From Macquaria australasica (taxonomy: Eukaryota; Chordata; Actinopteri; Centrarchiformes; Percichthyidae), in the NCBI GenBank assembly GCA_005408345.1, contig SEMN01000312.1:310001-374000 (forward strand): a DNA stretch of 64,000 bases, read 5' to 3'. Below, one piece after another: positions 49,801 to 63,342 of this stretch (positions are counted from its first letter, which is position 1; every line of letters starts with the position of its first letter). The translations under genes were made by a program, and so were the position numbers. Below the pieces are notes generated by a model, which did not search any database, was not told the origin of the DNA, and worked only from the letters and a program-made list of their open reading frames with translations.

Positions 49801-52800
49801 CCCTGTCTGTCGCTGTGCTACCTTATTTCTTTGCCTGTTTTCCACTAGCTCAATACAAAGCACTCTCATCACTCTATGCAGATTTGAAAAATGAAGGCGC
49901 TGTAAGATGCAGACTGTCAGGTTTTGCATTCAGAGGTTGTTTCTGTGGCTGCACCATGTAATCTCGTATTGAGGTATGGTGAATGTATTCATCTTCTTAA
50001 GTGAAACTATTTACACTTACTAAAAGTATTATTGTCATGGTTGTGCTGTTGAATGAGCTACAGCTGAGCAAATGATCTGAAATTATTTTCCATTCCAACG
50101 AGTCTACTTTTTGAAAAGTTTAGTGTTACTACCTGTTTTTATCTCCCTTGCTGCTTAATCGTGTCCAACAGATTTTAGTTAGAGGTATTACAGAAGCAAG
50201 CTGTTGTCATTTCCCAGTTTTTCAGTGATTCATTGTGTCGTGGCTCAGGAAATCCAGTGTTGGACCAAATTGCAAACACAGCAGTCAGTACGATGACTTC
50301 AGTGATTTATTAATGAGAATAGCTTACAGGCCGTTACAGGTCGGCAGGTAACAGGTAGGGAGGCAGGCAGGTTCAGGTGACAGAAGCCAGAACATGTAGG
50401 GATTATATGGCTTAAAGGATACCAAAATATGTAACAATAATTAATAAAACTCAAAGAGGCACCAAAATTATATAGTGTTAATTGGTACAAAAAGATGAAG
50501 TGGAGTGAAATCAGAAATGATAAATGTTTACATTAAATAATGTCGGCATTACCCTTAAAGAAGGGAAAATGATAGCGAAGTAATTCATTTAGTCTCATAA
50601 ATCAAATATACTACCTTCAATTCGGAACACTGATTAATAATTGAATAAATAACTACAACCAAAATAACCATTTCAATATCTAGTAAAGGTTCAAGTGTTT
50701 AGGAGCTCTAAATAGTATAGGTTGGCAGAATTCACTCTTGTACAACATTAAATAGGCCAGAATTTATATTCACAAACATTTATTTAACAAATAAGAGTAA
50801 AACACACAACAGGTAATCTAACTACTTAACTAAAAAAACAAAAAGGAGTTGCCTCCCCCAGCTTTAAATGTTACATTGTATTTAGGATCAAATATACCCT
50901 TCTCTAGTCTAGAAAACGGTAGATGTGTTCATTTGTAAAGTGTTGTACGTATATTTAGTGTTGTACAGGGATTGTTGCAAAAACCAACCACTACTGCGCA
51001 TATTGGCCGCTGGAAGTACGCTAGAAACTTTTTCAGCGTATGCCCCAGGCGAGCAATTCTCATCGGACTGAAAAGGTGCCATCTTTGGGTCCAGTATCCA
51101 GTTCTTATAATACATCCATGGTATGTACCCTGAACTTGAAGCACTGGAGCTCTTTGAATAAAAAGTGTTTTGTGCCATTATGGTGCCAGTGGCCAGGATA
51201 TAGAAGTTTAGTGTTTGGAATATTTATAACTATTTAAATAGAGTTAATGCTTTCTAAAATGCTCCATATATCAATTGATTATTTAATGTTATTTTGTATA
51301 ATTAACATGAATAAGAATAAATATTAATAAGATCACTGCCCAAAAATCGGCCCTGACAATCCATATGCCATAATGTACCGTGAGACTTAGTTGAAAATCT
51401 GCTCGACTGCTGTATGGGGCACAAAAGATGAACCATTTTATTTTTCAGGCAATGTGGACTGTGCATAACAGCTGTTATTGAAAAGAAAGAACATGTATTA
51501 AATTGTTTACCACAGAGTGCTATTGATCTATTTTCTTTATGGTGTTCTTGAATATATTCAGCATTGACATTCACGTGTATGTCCTTTTATGTTTCTCTCT
51601 GTGCCTCCTCACTGTAGTTGAACCGTCAGAACCGCTCTCTGAAGAGGAAAAGCATGATTTTGCTTTCGCACCTCGGCCCAGAGACCATCACTGAGATCAA
51701 CCTTGAGGATGAAGAGGAGGAGGAGGAGAGTAAAGAGCTACATGCAGCCAGCAAGGTCTGCCTCTTCCCCCAGTGCCAGACCACTATCTCAGGTACAAGT
51801 CTCCAACTCCTCCAATTGTGATGTATGTCACATATTCACCAGCGAGTTACCATAGGTTTAGCCCTGTAGACACAGCAAAACTGTGTTCAAGTACCTACCT
51901 TAATGGCAATGGTTTTGGTAGGTAACAGCCTGAGGTCTTGTCTACACATAAGTTGTTGTAATTTTTTGTTTTTTTTTAAATTCTGTCCACACAATCTTCG
52001 TTTTACGAAATATCTCTGTCCACACATGAATGCCAGACACTGGAACTCCTGTGTGGAGGATTCCAGACACTCAAAGAAGCATGCCGGGCCAGTAGGTGGC
52101 CATAAAGTCAAATACCAGAGAAGAACATTCTGAGCACGTGTGGGGAGCTTATTTTCCATTGGTGGTAAAACACAAACAATAGTAGCTAATTATTTATTTA
52201 TAGTTATTTGACCTTTACATCTTTCTGGCACACAGCCCAAGGTGCTGTGGCAAAACCGAAAGCAAAATGGTTCAGGTTCAGTTTAAGGTTAGGGTGGCAG
52301 AAGCTCGAAAGCAAAAACACAAGGCAAGATAGCAACTAGGACGAACTGACAAAGGAAGTGGACTGGTATATGGAGAGTGGGAACAGATGAGCAGGTGGTT
52401 GGGGAAGGTCAGATGACTGGGACTGGAGGGAAGGGGTTACTGCAATCCGTTCAGGATTCTTGAAACCTTGGTGCTATCTAGAGAACCAGCCCGCGTTTCC
52501 ACCAGTTTTGAGTGGAATCATTGTAATGAAGGATGCATGATCAACGGAGAGAATTGCACAATGCACAATGGAAGTAAACAGTAGCAGCAAGATTTTGGAT
52601 CGCATTGATTACCTTCAAGCTTTTGTTCTGTTATTACAGATATTTGTTTTTATCCAAAATACAAGCATGGACCAACTATTAATGATAAGAAGACGTAGAA
52701 GACTAATACCATAGTAGACCATAGACAATGGCTTCTCCATCCTCTCTTTCCAACCTGTAGAATATGACTGATGTGGTCACAGTTTGCAGGAAAACCTGCT

Positions 52801-55800
52801 ATTTTTGGTTCCAGCTGGGATCCAACTTTTCTGGTCACCGGTTTGATTTATTTTTGGTTGAAATGCTCTGAACGGTTCAAAATTAGGTGCACAAACCAGA
52901 GGGGAACCTGTTCCATGTTGGTGGAAAAGGGGTAAGAGAGGTAGAATGTGACAGTAGTACCTCTTTGGTGGCACTAGGGCCACTACACAGATTTTACATG
53001 TCTGACATGTAAAATGACTTGTCAGGGGAGTTGTACTCAGCCTATGAGTCTATAATGTTACTGCATTAAAGCAGGGGTAGGCAGTTTTCTTTTGGCGTCA
53101 CTGGGCAAAAATGCCATATTAACCGTGCAGCACATTGTAATTCAAGTGGTCTGAGAGCAGACCTCTACTTCAGCCCCTCCTCTTGGCTCTGTTTTCAGGC
53201 TTCAGAAAATCTATCCCGTGACGGGAGACTTTAGCCAATCACAGGTTATTTCAGAGAGATGGTGTGTTCGTATTGGCTAAGCTACAAGAGCAGATGTGCA
53301 TACACGTCCCTTCAGACGGTGAAAACCTGATTCAGTGGAGGAAAATCCTGAAATTTGTGATAAATTTCCAACACCTCCTTTGCCTACAGCGGTGTATAGA
53401 ACAAAACAGCACGTCCACCTCCACATGGAGCTTCAGGCTCATTATGTTTGATGCCATGGCGCTCATAACGACGAGTGGCAAAGAGGCATGATGACAAACA
53501 GTGGGGAATAACTTTTGATGGGGGACAGTGGTGTGTGTGTGGTGTACTAGCCTCTCTTCCCGCTGCTGGATGGCGTTGCAGCTGCCTCTGAAGCCTGGGG
53601 GGCTCTGCTCTGCGACCGCGAAGCGCTGGAGGGGCGTCTTTGAGAAAACAAGTCACGGCGGCAGGGACTGCGGTCTTTGTGAGGCTCACGCCGTGGAGAA
53701 TGAGCCCTACAAGGGATACGGTTTCACTGAGGAACCGACTCCTCCTGCTGCCTGTCGAAGTTGTGGGTTTGGTGGGAGGGGCTTAGCGGAGTGATACCAG
53801 GCAGCAGAGAGAGAGGCGGAAGGTTTTGCCTAGGTTGCACAGATTCTGCCTACCCCAGCTTTAAATTGAATTACACATTTATAACAGAAATCCTGTGTTA
53901 CAAAGTGGACAGATGGAGAAAGATGTCGGCATTTACCATGCAGGTAAGGTCTGACAAAAAAAACAATTGATGACTAGGGATTCTGAAAAACTGCGAAATA
54001 CGTTCATTGACAACATTAAAAAAATTATTTCTTTCTACAATATCTGCACATGGAAAATCTTGGTTATGGTAAATAAACTATAGTTACGACATGGCTAAGA
54101 TCAAGCATCTAAAACACCTGGTTAAAGTTGGGGAAGGATCAACAAGTTAAGTGACTTTTGGTTTTACATGGGACATGAACAGCGACCTCCTTGGTGAAGG
54201 TCCTGTGTGTGTTTGACCTATCCATCCACCCCAACCTCCTCCCTACGTGGACCTTTCCGCTCTTTACCTCACCTGACTTCTGCCCTTGCTCTCGTCATAA
54301 ATACTACAGCCACTAGAGGTCGCCACCTAAATAAATGTAAATATAGGTTGTTAAAAGATGCTGCACAGATGACCTATTTGGCTGTATTTTTGGGGAGGAC
54401 AGTCTCGGAAAGATTGGTCAAATTTAAAAAAAGAATACATTAATTGCATGTCCTGCATGACAGCTGGATGCGTGACACGCCTATCCACCACCCACACTAC
54501 ATACTTGGTTACTTGTACACATTTATTAACCCAAATTTCGGACCTTCGGACCTTCGATCCTCATCAGATAAAATTCATTTCCAAATGAAATCTGAATGAA
54601 TTTTACCTGATACAGGTCTAAGGATAAAACGTCATTAATAAATATGTCCATTGGTGTGCAGGATTGTTTGTTAATTCTTTGGTAATTTTGATTGAAGTGC
54701 AATACTTGAACAGTCCACATAGTTTGTATTACAGTAGCCTCATAATTGTTTCAATCAAAGTTGCTGTATATGCTAAATGTACCAAAGTGGAAATAGATAT
54801 TAAAAGAATATCTACACTATAGTGGGCCAAAAATGGAAACTACTCATGTGTAAACTGCTAAGCTGTGCTTTGCATATGCATAAAGTAAGTAACTACGTAC
54901 AGTATGTTCTGTGAGTCTTAAACTGTCTAAAGTACAGCGCTAGTGAACTACTTTCTTTCTCATCCAGCTGTCTAGGAAATGTCATGGTCAGTTCCTTTAG
55001 TCAACCAGTAATTATACCCCGGGTGATAATGGATTCATACTCCATGTGTCATGGTCCACGAAGGACTCTTATTTGGACTGTGTTTTCTGGTCTTTGTTTC
55101 CTGTTTTAATTTGGAATCCTTTCTGTCTGGTCTGTCTTGTTCCTGTCCTCATGTCTCATTTCCCGCTCTTGTGATTAATATCACCTGTGTCTTGTTACCC
55201 ACCTGTGTCTGCTTCCCTTGTTGTCTCATCCTCTATATATACCGGTCCTTTTCCTTTGTTCCTGGTCGGTTCATTCCGTGGCATGTTCCTGGTGTTTCCC
55301 TGCATGTGGTTTTTTTGCTTTAATAAATCATCTTGCTGCACTCAGCCTGCCTTTGTCTGCGTTTGGATCCTTTCTCCTGCTGCCTAGTTGGCAAAACCTA
55401 ACACCATGATGCCTTTCCCATCATGTTGTTCAAGGCTGTTGGCATTAAAAGGGAGAGATAATCATGTCATTTGCAAATGATATACTTGGATGCAGAAGAT
55501 GATTGAATACAGAAATAAGTTGACTTGCTCAAAGATTGTGGGCTTATTATGTTGAAAAATCATAATTGCATGTTAATGGACAGCTAGTCAAAGCACTTCC
55601 TGTCAGGGAACACATGGGATACTTTCACTCTACATGTTCTCACTTCTACCATATAAAGGTTTATACTGAATATGATCAGAGAACATCTGTTTAAATTCTT
55701 AGCTGAACACATCACAGGTGAGGTCCAAAGAAGGTCCTGTCATGGTCAAAACAATTCATCTGTTCAGAATTTTTTAGCATTTAAATTTAATGTGAGAATT

Positions 55801-58800
55801 TTATCCATCAGAATACTTAGGAAAGGGCATTACATCTCTCTGCAAAAACAATTCTAGGTGTCAGCGACCTTTTTCTGCTTGAGTACCCTCCTAAATGTCT
55901 CAGCCTGGTCCTGCTGTGAGCTGCTTTTTATTAACAGGTTTAATCTCTGTGTAATTTCAAAGATTTCAGGAAAAAAGTGAGTGAGATTTTCCTGGACACA
56001 AAAATGTTATGCCGTTAACACATGAAGCAGATGACTGACATTACTTCTTTTAACAATAAGAAAACAGTCTGTAGATGCTGCTGTTGTTTTGTTTATTTTA
56101 CAGTATATTCATCCCCATTACATTTAGTTTTGCAAACACATATCACAACGAAATAAGTGAGGCCGTGTAAGGCTAGCACAGTATATTCTCCTATGTTCTC
56201 AGTTTTTTACTGCTGTTCTGGGGTAAACGCATATATTAAATATTCATAATCTAAAAGCAACAAAAATCTTATACTGGATCACATGCTGTTTATGTTGGCC
56301 TCTGATATTCAGTTACTACTATTAACTAGTATTTCCTCAACATTACATTAAGGCCAGTCACACTAACTTTGGTTGTACCAGCAGATTCATATAGCAAAGG
56401 GTTTACTATAATGCAAGTACACTCAATATGATGTGTGTAAGAAAGAAAACTGTTTTAACACTTTGATTTTCTTTGTTTCAGAGCTGCAAAATAAGTTGGA
56501 GTTAACACTAAAGGAGTATAATCAAGCAGTCGCTGATCTTGAGGCAGTAAGAGAACAACTGAGGGAAACCAAAGAAGGAGTAAGTTTGCGATTTTTATTT
56601 TTTATATATCACTCACATATCACTCAGATTCCATATACAAAACATTTTTGCTCACAATAAATCTATGTCAGGCGGAAAGAGGAGAGGCTGTCTATTTGCA
56701 AGCTTCCAAGTTTGTATTAATGCCACATTTTGACCTACAAGGCATTCATCAGACAAATTAACTTGCAGGTCGAATTGTTGCATTAATAAAAACTTTGGTG
56801 CTTGTGAATTTCAGGGAATGGGCAACCTCTTCTCTTCCTTTGTTGCTGTTTTTAGTCCTGCACCTGTACCCAACTGGCGTTGGATGTGCACACATCCAGC
56901 TTTTTTACTAAGAGAAGGTGGGCTATTAACCCTAGCAATTGCAATTATTGCTAGTAAATGTAACATTTCTATCACTTTGACACAATTTTAGCCTTGCATC
57001 ACTGTGACTCATTAGTAACAACAGAGTTACATTAGCATGGATGACAGAAAGGGTGCTACAATATCTTTGTGCAGGTGCAGGTTTGTACTTGCATAGTTTT
57101 TGTGTCAACGGTGAACTGACCAACCTTTTTTGTGCTATTTTCCTCACTTTAGCTAGCAGAATTTGGCTCTGTGTATATTAGTTTTGTCACAGCAATGGTA
57201 GTACTGAAAAAATTATTTGTTGTTAAGTCTAGGGGAATGAATTAACACTAAGCCTTGCAGCTATACCAGCTACTAAAAGGCCACAATACTAAATGGCAAT
57301 GGTTGCCAGCTACCAAGAAAGGATGTGGGCTTACCTGAACCCTTTGTGAACTCTCTCCTCTCCTGCAGTGTCGACTTACTCAAGATACATGGTTGGCTGG
57401 TCTGGCATCCTCTTGCATTGCCAATCGTTCATTGACAGCTCAGCGTTGGTTTCAGTTCATTTAGATGCAGACAGAAACTAAACCAAAATACACCAGGGAT
57501 TTTATTCATTGTCCATCACATCTCCTTCCTCCTCCTCTCTCTCTCTTTCCACTCACTTCCTTCGTGACTCTCTACAAGCAATCAGTAAGACAAATTATGA
57601 TGTGACTATGATAGTTTTCTCTCAGAAGAAGCTTGTCTTGACTCCACACTTCATTGCCAGACTGTCAGTATGTTAGGTTGGGACAGCCCTACTAATGTAT
57701 GACAGTGGATTATTTCTAATCCCTACTGGTTTCCATGTACCACCCTAGTTGAGCACCTGACAGTAGGGCTAAAACCATGGGTATATTAATGAGACACCTA
57801 AACCAACATTTAACAACTTAACCCAGCGACATATCATAATCAGGATAGAAAAAAATTTACCAAATCAAAATGTGTTGTGTCCATGGATGTAAGAGGTTGT
57901 GCCCTGTTCATTTACCTCGCATGTTAGTAAATAGCCTACAACTATCCATCCATTTTCTTCTGCTTAGCCGGGCCAGGTCGCAGCCAGGTCGCAGGTGGCA
58001 GCAGGCTAAGCATGGTTGTCCAGGCGCCCCTCTCCCCAGCAACGCATTCCAGCTCCTCCTGGGGGATCCCAAGGTGTTCCCAGGCGAGATGAGATATGTA
58101 ATCCCTCCAGCGTGTTCTGGGTCTAACCCGGGGTTTCCTACCAGTTGGACATGCCCGGAAAACCTCTAAGGGGAGGTGTCCAAGAGGCATCCTGATCAGA
58201 TTCCCAAACCACGTCAACTGGCTCCTTTTGATGCGAAGGAGCAGCGGCTCTACTCCAAGCTCCCTCTGGATGTCCTTACCTTATCTCTAAGGGTGAGCCC
58301 AGGCCACCCTACAGAGGAAACTAATTTCAGCCACATTACTGCTGATGCCGCCCCAATCCACTTGCTCCATTTTACCCTCACTCGTGAACAAGACTTGAAC
58401 TCCCTCATCTGGGGCAGTAACTCACTCCCAACCCAGAGGGGGCAATCCACCGTTTTCCGGAGAACCATGGCCTTGGACGTGGATGTGCTGACTCTCCCAT
58501 CTGCTTCACACTCAGATGCAAACTGCCCCAGTGCGTGCTGAAAGTTACAGTCTGATGAAGCCAATAGATCCACATCATCTGCAAAGAGCAGAGATGCAAT
58601 TCTGAGGTCCCCAAACTGGACACTCTCTTCCCCCTGGATGTGCCTTGAGATCCTGTCCATAAATATCACAAACAGAATCGATGACAAGGACCAACCCCGG
58701 CGGAGTCCAACACCCACTGAAAACGTGTTTGACTTTGTGCCCAGAATACGGATGCAGCTCTCACTTTGGTTGTATAGGGAACACTTCTCCAAGTCCACAA

Positions 58801-61800
58801 AACACATGTAGACTGGATGGGCAAACTCCCATGAACCACCCAGCAGCCCTGCAAGGGTTGTCATAATCCCTAGGACTGTTTCCTGTTTTATTTTGAAATC
58901 ACTGTTCTTGTTTTCTTGTGTGCCTTTTATTTCCTGTCTTTGTTCTTTTCCCTCCAGTTTTGATTGTTTTCACCTGTGTCTTGTTACCCACCTATGTCTG
59001 CTTCCCTCGTTGTCTCCTCCCCTATATATACCGGTCCTCTCCCTTTGTTCTCTGTCAGGTCATTGATGATGTTTTATGGTTGTCTCTCCGTGTCAGGTAT
59101 CTCGTGTTTGCCTGTGTTTCTGTAAGTTTATTTTTGTGTTTAATAAATCATTGTTCTGCACCACTCAGCCTGCTGTCAGTCTGCGTTTGGGTCCTTTCCC
59201 CTGCTGCCTAATGGCAAACCTTAACAAGGGTAAAGAGCTGGTCTACTGTTCCACCGCCAGGAAGTAATCCGCATTGCTCCTCCTGGGTCCGAGGTTTGAC
59301 AATCGCTCTGAGTCTCCTTTCCAGCACCCTGGAATAAACTTTCCCGGGGAGGCTGAGCAGTGTGATACCCGATAATTGGAGCACACCCTCCGATCCCCCT
59401 TTTTGAAAATGGGAACCATCACCAGTGGTCTGTCACTCCACAGGCACTGTCCCCAATCTCTATGCGACACTGAAGAGGCGTGTCAGCCAAGACAGCCCAT
59501 CAATGTCCAGAGCCTTCAGCATCTCAAGGCGACTTTCATCCACACCTGATACCTTGCCACCAACGAGCTTCTTAACTACCTCAGAGACCTCTGCCAGGGA
59601 TGTGGGTGAGGCTTCCCCCAAGTCTTCAAACTCTGCCTCCAACACAGATGTGTTGGTCGGGTTCAGGAGTTCCTCAAAATGCTCTTTCCACCGCTTGACA
59701 ATATCCCTAGTCGGGGTCAGCAGTTCTCCTCCCCTGCTGAGCACATCCTGAGCCAAGCCCTGCTTTCCCCTCCTGAGTCATCTAATGGTTTGCCAGAACT
59801 TCCTTGAGGCCAACTGAAAGTCCTTCTCCATAGCGTCCCCGAACTCCTCCCACACCCAGATTTTTGCTTCGGCGAGTATCAAAGCCATAGCCCTTCTGGC
59901 CTCCCAGTACCTGTCTGCTGCTTCGGGAGACCCCTGGGCCAGCCAAGCCCAAAAGGCCTCCTTCTTCAGCTTGACGGCCTCCTTCACAGTTCAGCCTACA
60001 ACTACAGCATAGTATGGAAATCACCTTGCAGAAAGTTGAAACTTGCTTGAATGTGGTAATCCATCACAGTGGACATCATGACTACATTTATAATGCAGAC
60101 TTCAAATCAAGCAAGTTTCAAGTTAATTGCAAGGTAATTAATAATTTAATTTTAAACTGAAATTAAGTAATAATACTATAGATAAATAAATTAAAAACCA
60201 ATAGCTGCCTGAAAGGTTGGAAAACCACATTCATTTAAAAATGTTATGTTACCACTAATGCCTGTTTTCCATGACACTGAAAAATCAGTGTTTTGGTCCA
60301 GTTGCCTCAGGATCTGGTATGAGAAAAGTCTTGCTCATTAGTTGCACAGTGAAAAGAGTGTTATGTAAAAACCTTCTGTGTTGTCTCCATTTGGACAGTG
60401 ACAGTGAGTACTGTAGACTGCGTAGAATAGAATGCATAAAACAAACTGTATTTTTCATCTCTGTATTGTTTCTCTACTCTGTCACTTCTTACATTTGCAG
60501 CTGCTGAAAGAGAAACATGATAACACTGTTTTAATTGCTGAGACAGTGCTGCAAAAGAAGCTCCTGGGGAAATATAACAGAGGTATGAGGGGGTGCATAC
60601 AGTTAATGTGGTCTTTTAGAAACACTGTACATAAAATAATCTAACATGAAAAATGGAGAAATGTATACTATTCATGAGCATGGTCTTATTACAGTAATTA
60701 CACCAGGGTATCATAAGTAATTGTTTGTTGATATAGTGTAGACTACATGTTGTACTTTAGTGGTAAAAGGCATGAATGACCCAAAGTGGAAATATTTGTC
60801 CAGTGTCTCAGTTTGCTGTGGAGGAATACGAGGCCTTACAGGACACCTTGAACCTGGAGAGGGACCTGAGGACAGAGGCAGAGAACTTTGCCAGTGCAGT
60901 GAGTTTTTTTTACAGTAGCCCTCAATGTTCCTCTTTTATTCTGGTGTGATGATTTTCATTATGCTGTTTTGTCCCTTGCAACAATGTGTCCTGACTCTCT
61001 TCCATTTTCCTTGTGGTCCTTTCTACAGATGGTGGTCGAGCAAAAGAAGCTGAAGAGACAGAGTCAGATCCTGATGCAGAGCTCCTCGCCCAGTAAAGCT
61101 CTACAGAAAGCCCTTAGCCAGGTCACCAGACTGACCCAGGATCTGGAGACACAGAAGCTGGAGAACCAAAACCAGGTCTGTGTAAACAAATCATGCATAA
61201 ACTAGTCTAATTTATGGATGTAACCCCAATTTGAGGCAGAGGCAGGTCACTCGCTCATTCAGCAGTTACTAAATGAGCATCATGCTTACAAGGACAACAA
61301 GCTCTTCATTCAGAATCATATATAGTGGCTTTTTGTCTTTAAAAAACAATCTCTGATACTGTTATTAAAGTTATCAATCAGCAGGTCTTAGGGGATGGCT
61401 GCTTGTTACCAAAATTTGGGCATCTAAAATAAGCTAATAATTCTAGTTTTGTGAGAAATACAAGTGATGAATTTCCCTGTTTAAAAGAAACAATCCAAGA
61501 ACTTGAAATATAAAAGCAACCTACTACTACTACTACTACTACTACAACTACTGCTACTGCTAACAATAATAGTAGTGTCTTTTAGCATGGGCAAAATTCT
61601 GTTTCTCCACTTACAGCTGGAGTTGGGAACTTTTGTCTCCTCCTTCTGGCAGTGACAGTAATTACACAAACACTTTCGATGCGCGCTCATGATGTATGCC
61701 TACAGGAGAGCTCACTCAAATTTTCACAGTTCCAAGACAATTGACATTATTTAGGTAGAGTAAAGGTGTGTGTCCTCGCAGTCAATCTTTCTTTTTTTGA

Positions 61801-63279
61801 CTGTAATCCTTCCTCTAAACGCTGAGTTTCTTTTTTATCTGGAGCACCATACTCCTAGTTGCTGTAGCTATCTGAAGTCTACGTGAATCATGTGACCATC
61901 AAGCATTTTGAACTTCTGGGAATGTCGCCACAGACACCAGATTTAAAAACTCTGGTATACTGTGAAATACAGAGAGATTTACCTGATGATGATGATGATG
62001 ATGATGGGCTTAATCAGCATTGTGTGAACTCATCTGGCAACAGCTTGAATGTAACGGACATTCATATATATATTTAAAAGTCCCACACTCAAACTTTAAA
62101 CTTGTCAAAAGTGCAGATCTGCTCAAGAAAAAAAAATAGTGTAAAAAATGCCAGGCTTTAGTCTGTGGTGACCATGGCCACCACTGGCCACCCCTGGGCT
62201 CCACCATGATTTTAGCTGTCTGTTGGGATATTTTGGTGTTTGTAACTGGTTTTGTTATCCTTCAATTTTCTAACATCTTTTATCCCTGGGGTCAATTTGA
62301 TCCCAGCAATTTAAATGAATCAATGTAAATGAGAAAACAAACCAGTTAGAGGAAACTACTCCGACCAATCTTTGTGTGAAAACGTGTTGAGACTGTGGTT
62401 TGCACAACTTCACAAAACTTGCATAATTTCTGATTCATCCTGCAGCTCAAACATGTCTGACGACAGTATAAGACAAATCATCTTTTTGATGAAAAGTACA
62501 CAGAACAATATAAGTTAGAAGTAGATGAGTCTTACTGTGGTTCCCTAATGATATCTTGGTTAAAGACTGACTCAGGAGACCCAGGATCTAGTATGTAACA
62601 TAACTGACTTCAACACCAGATTACGGTGACAGTCAACGAAAATCATTTGTACAGTTATTCATTCATGCTTAACTCAGTAGAAACACAAAAATAGTTCAAA
62701 TAGAAGAAGATGATTACATATGTTACTCTGTGCTTTATATCTGTAATGCTAATTCAGACGCATCAAAACAAAAATGATTTAGCTGTTGAATTACATAGGG
62801 GGGAAATGCCTGGTGAATTATCACAGGCCATGACAGTAAAACCTAAGGGCCGTGACCTGCCAGATTAATAATTAAAAGCAGCAGCGGAGCCTCCAGCTCC
62901 CTCCCACCTCCTCTGGCACTGATGGAAAACAATTAGAGCTGAGTGGGATCACCGATCTCTCCTGGTGCCGGGGTGGAGGTGAGCCATACCCTTCATTTGA
63001 GGAACAATTAAAACACTGGTTAAGGAATTGGGGTTGGGGAGCGGATGACTGAATGTCAACTGGCAGCTACCCAATGCTACTTATCAGAAATCATCACTAC
63101 AGGAGCTGCAGCCGCCACAGCCAACACAATGCTGCAAAGCTGCTCTTTTTTCAGCAGGAAAGAAGAGAAACATTTAGTTAGTATCATTTTTGTATTTTTT
63201 TTTCTTTTTAAGTGAATAAGAAGGAAATGTCCTTTTAAGGAATATTTATACTGTGTGTGTGTGTGTGTGTATATATGTA

Positions 63280-63342
<63 letters not shown>

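Larger units (their letters stand above)
45637..51617. other. shtn1 intron 4
   Basis: 6 kb with a CA microsatellite (46763-46817) and a SINE fragment (47277-47331). The stretch 50225-50450 has LTR-like phrases (ttcagtgatttattaatg, ggaggcaggcaggttcaggt) but no defined ends. The remainder includes non-repetitive stretches around 48.3-49.4 kb of unknown role. Confidence 0.55.
51793..56481. other. shtn1 intron 5
   Basis: Contains a TTAA-flanked element (53066-53864), a hammerhead-like motif (54534-54568) and a solo LTR (55047-55403). 52240-52460 looks like degraded LTR-type sequence. Otherwise nothing recognised. Confidence 0.6.
56580..60500. other. shtn1 intron 6
   Basis: Dominated by the Rex3-like LINE with nested LTR (57945-59992). 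56580-57930 and 60005-60500 show nothing recognisable. Confidence 0.6.

Noticed and set aside
53264..53970. Overlapping open frames around 53.3-53.9 kb
   Set aside because: They lie mostly inside a TTAA-flanked non-autonomous element and run on both strands without a recognised domain.
58250..58864. 204-codon minus-strand frame as a host gene
   Set aside because: It is the reverse-transcriptase region of a truncated LINE (FADD motif) within target duplications.
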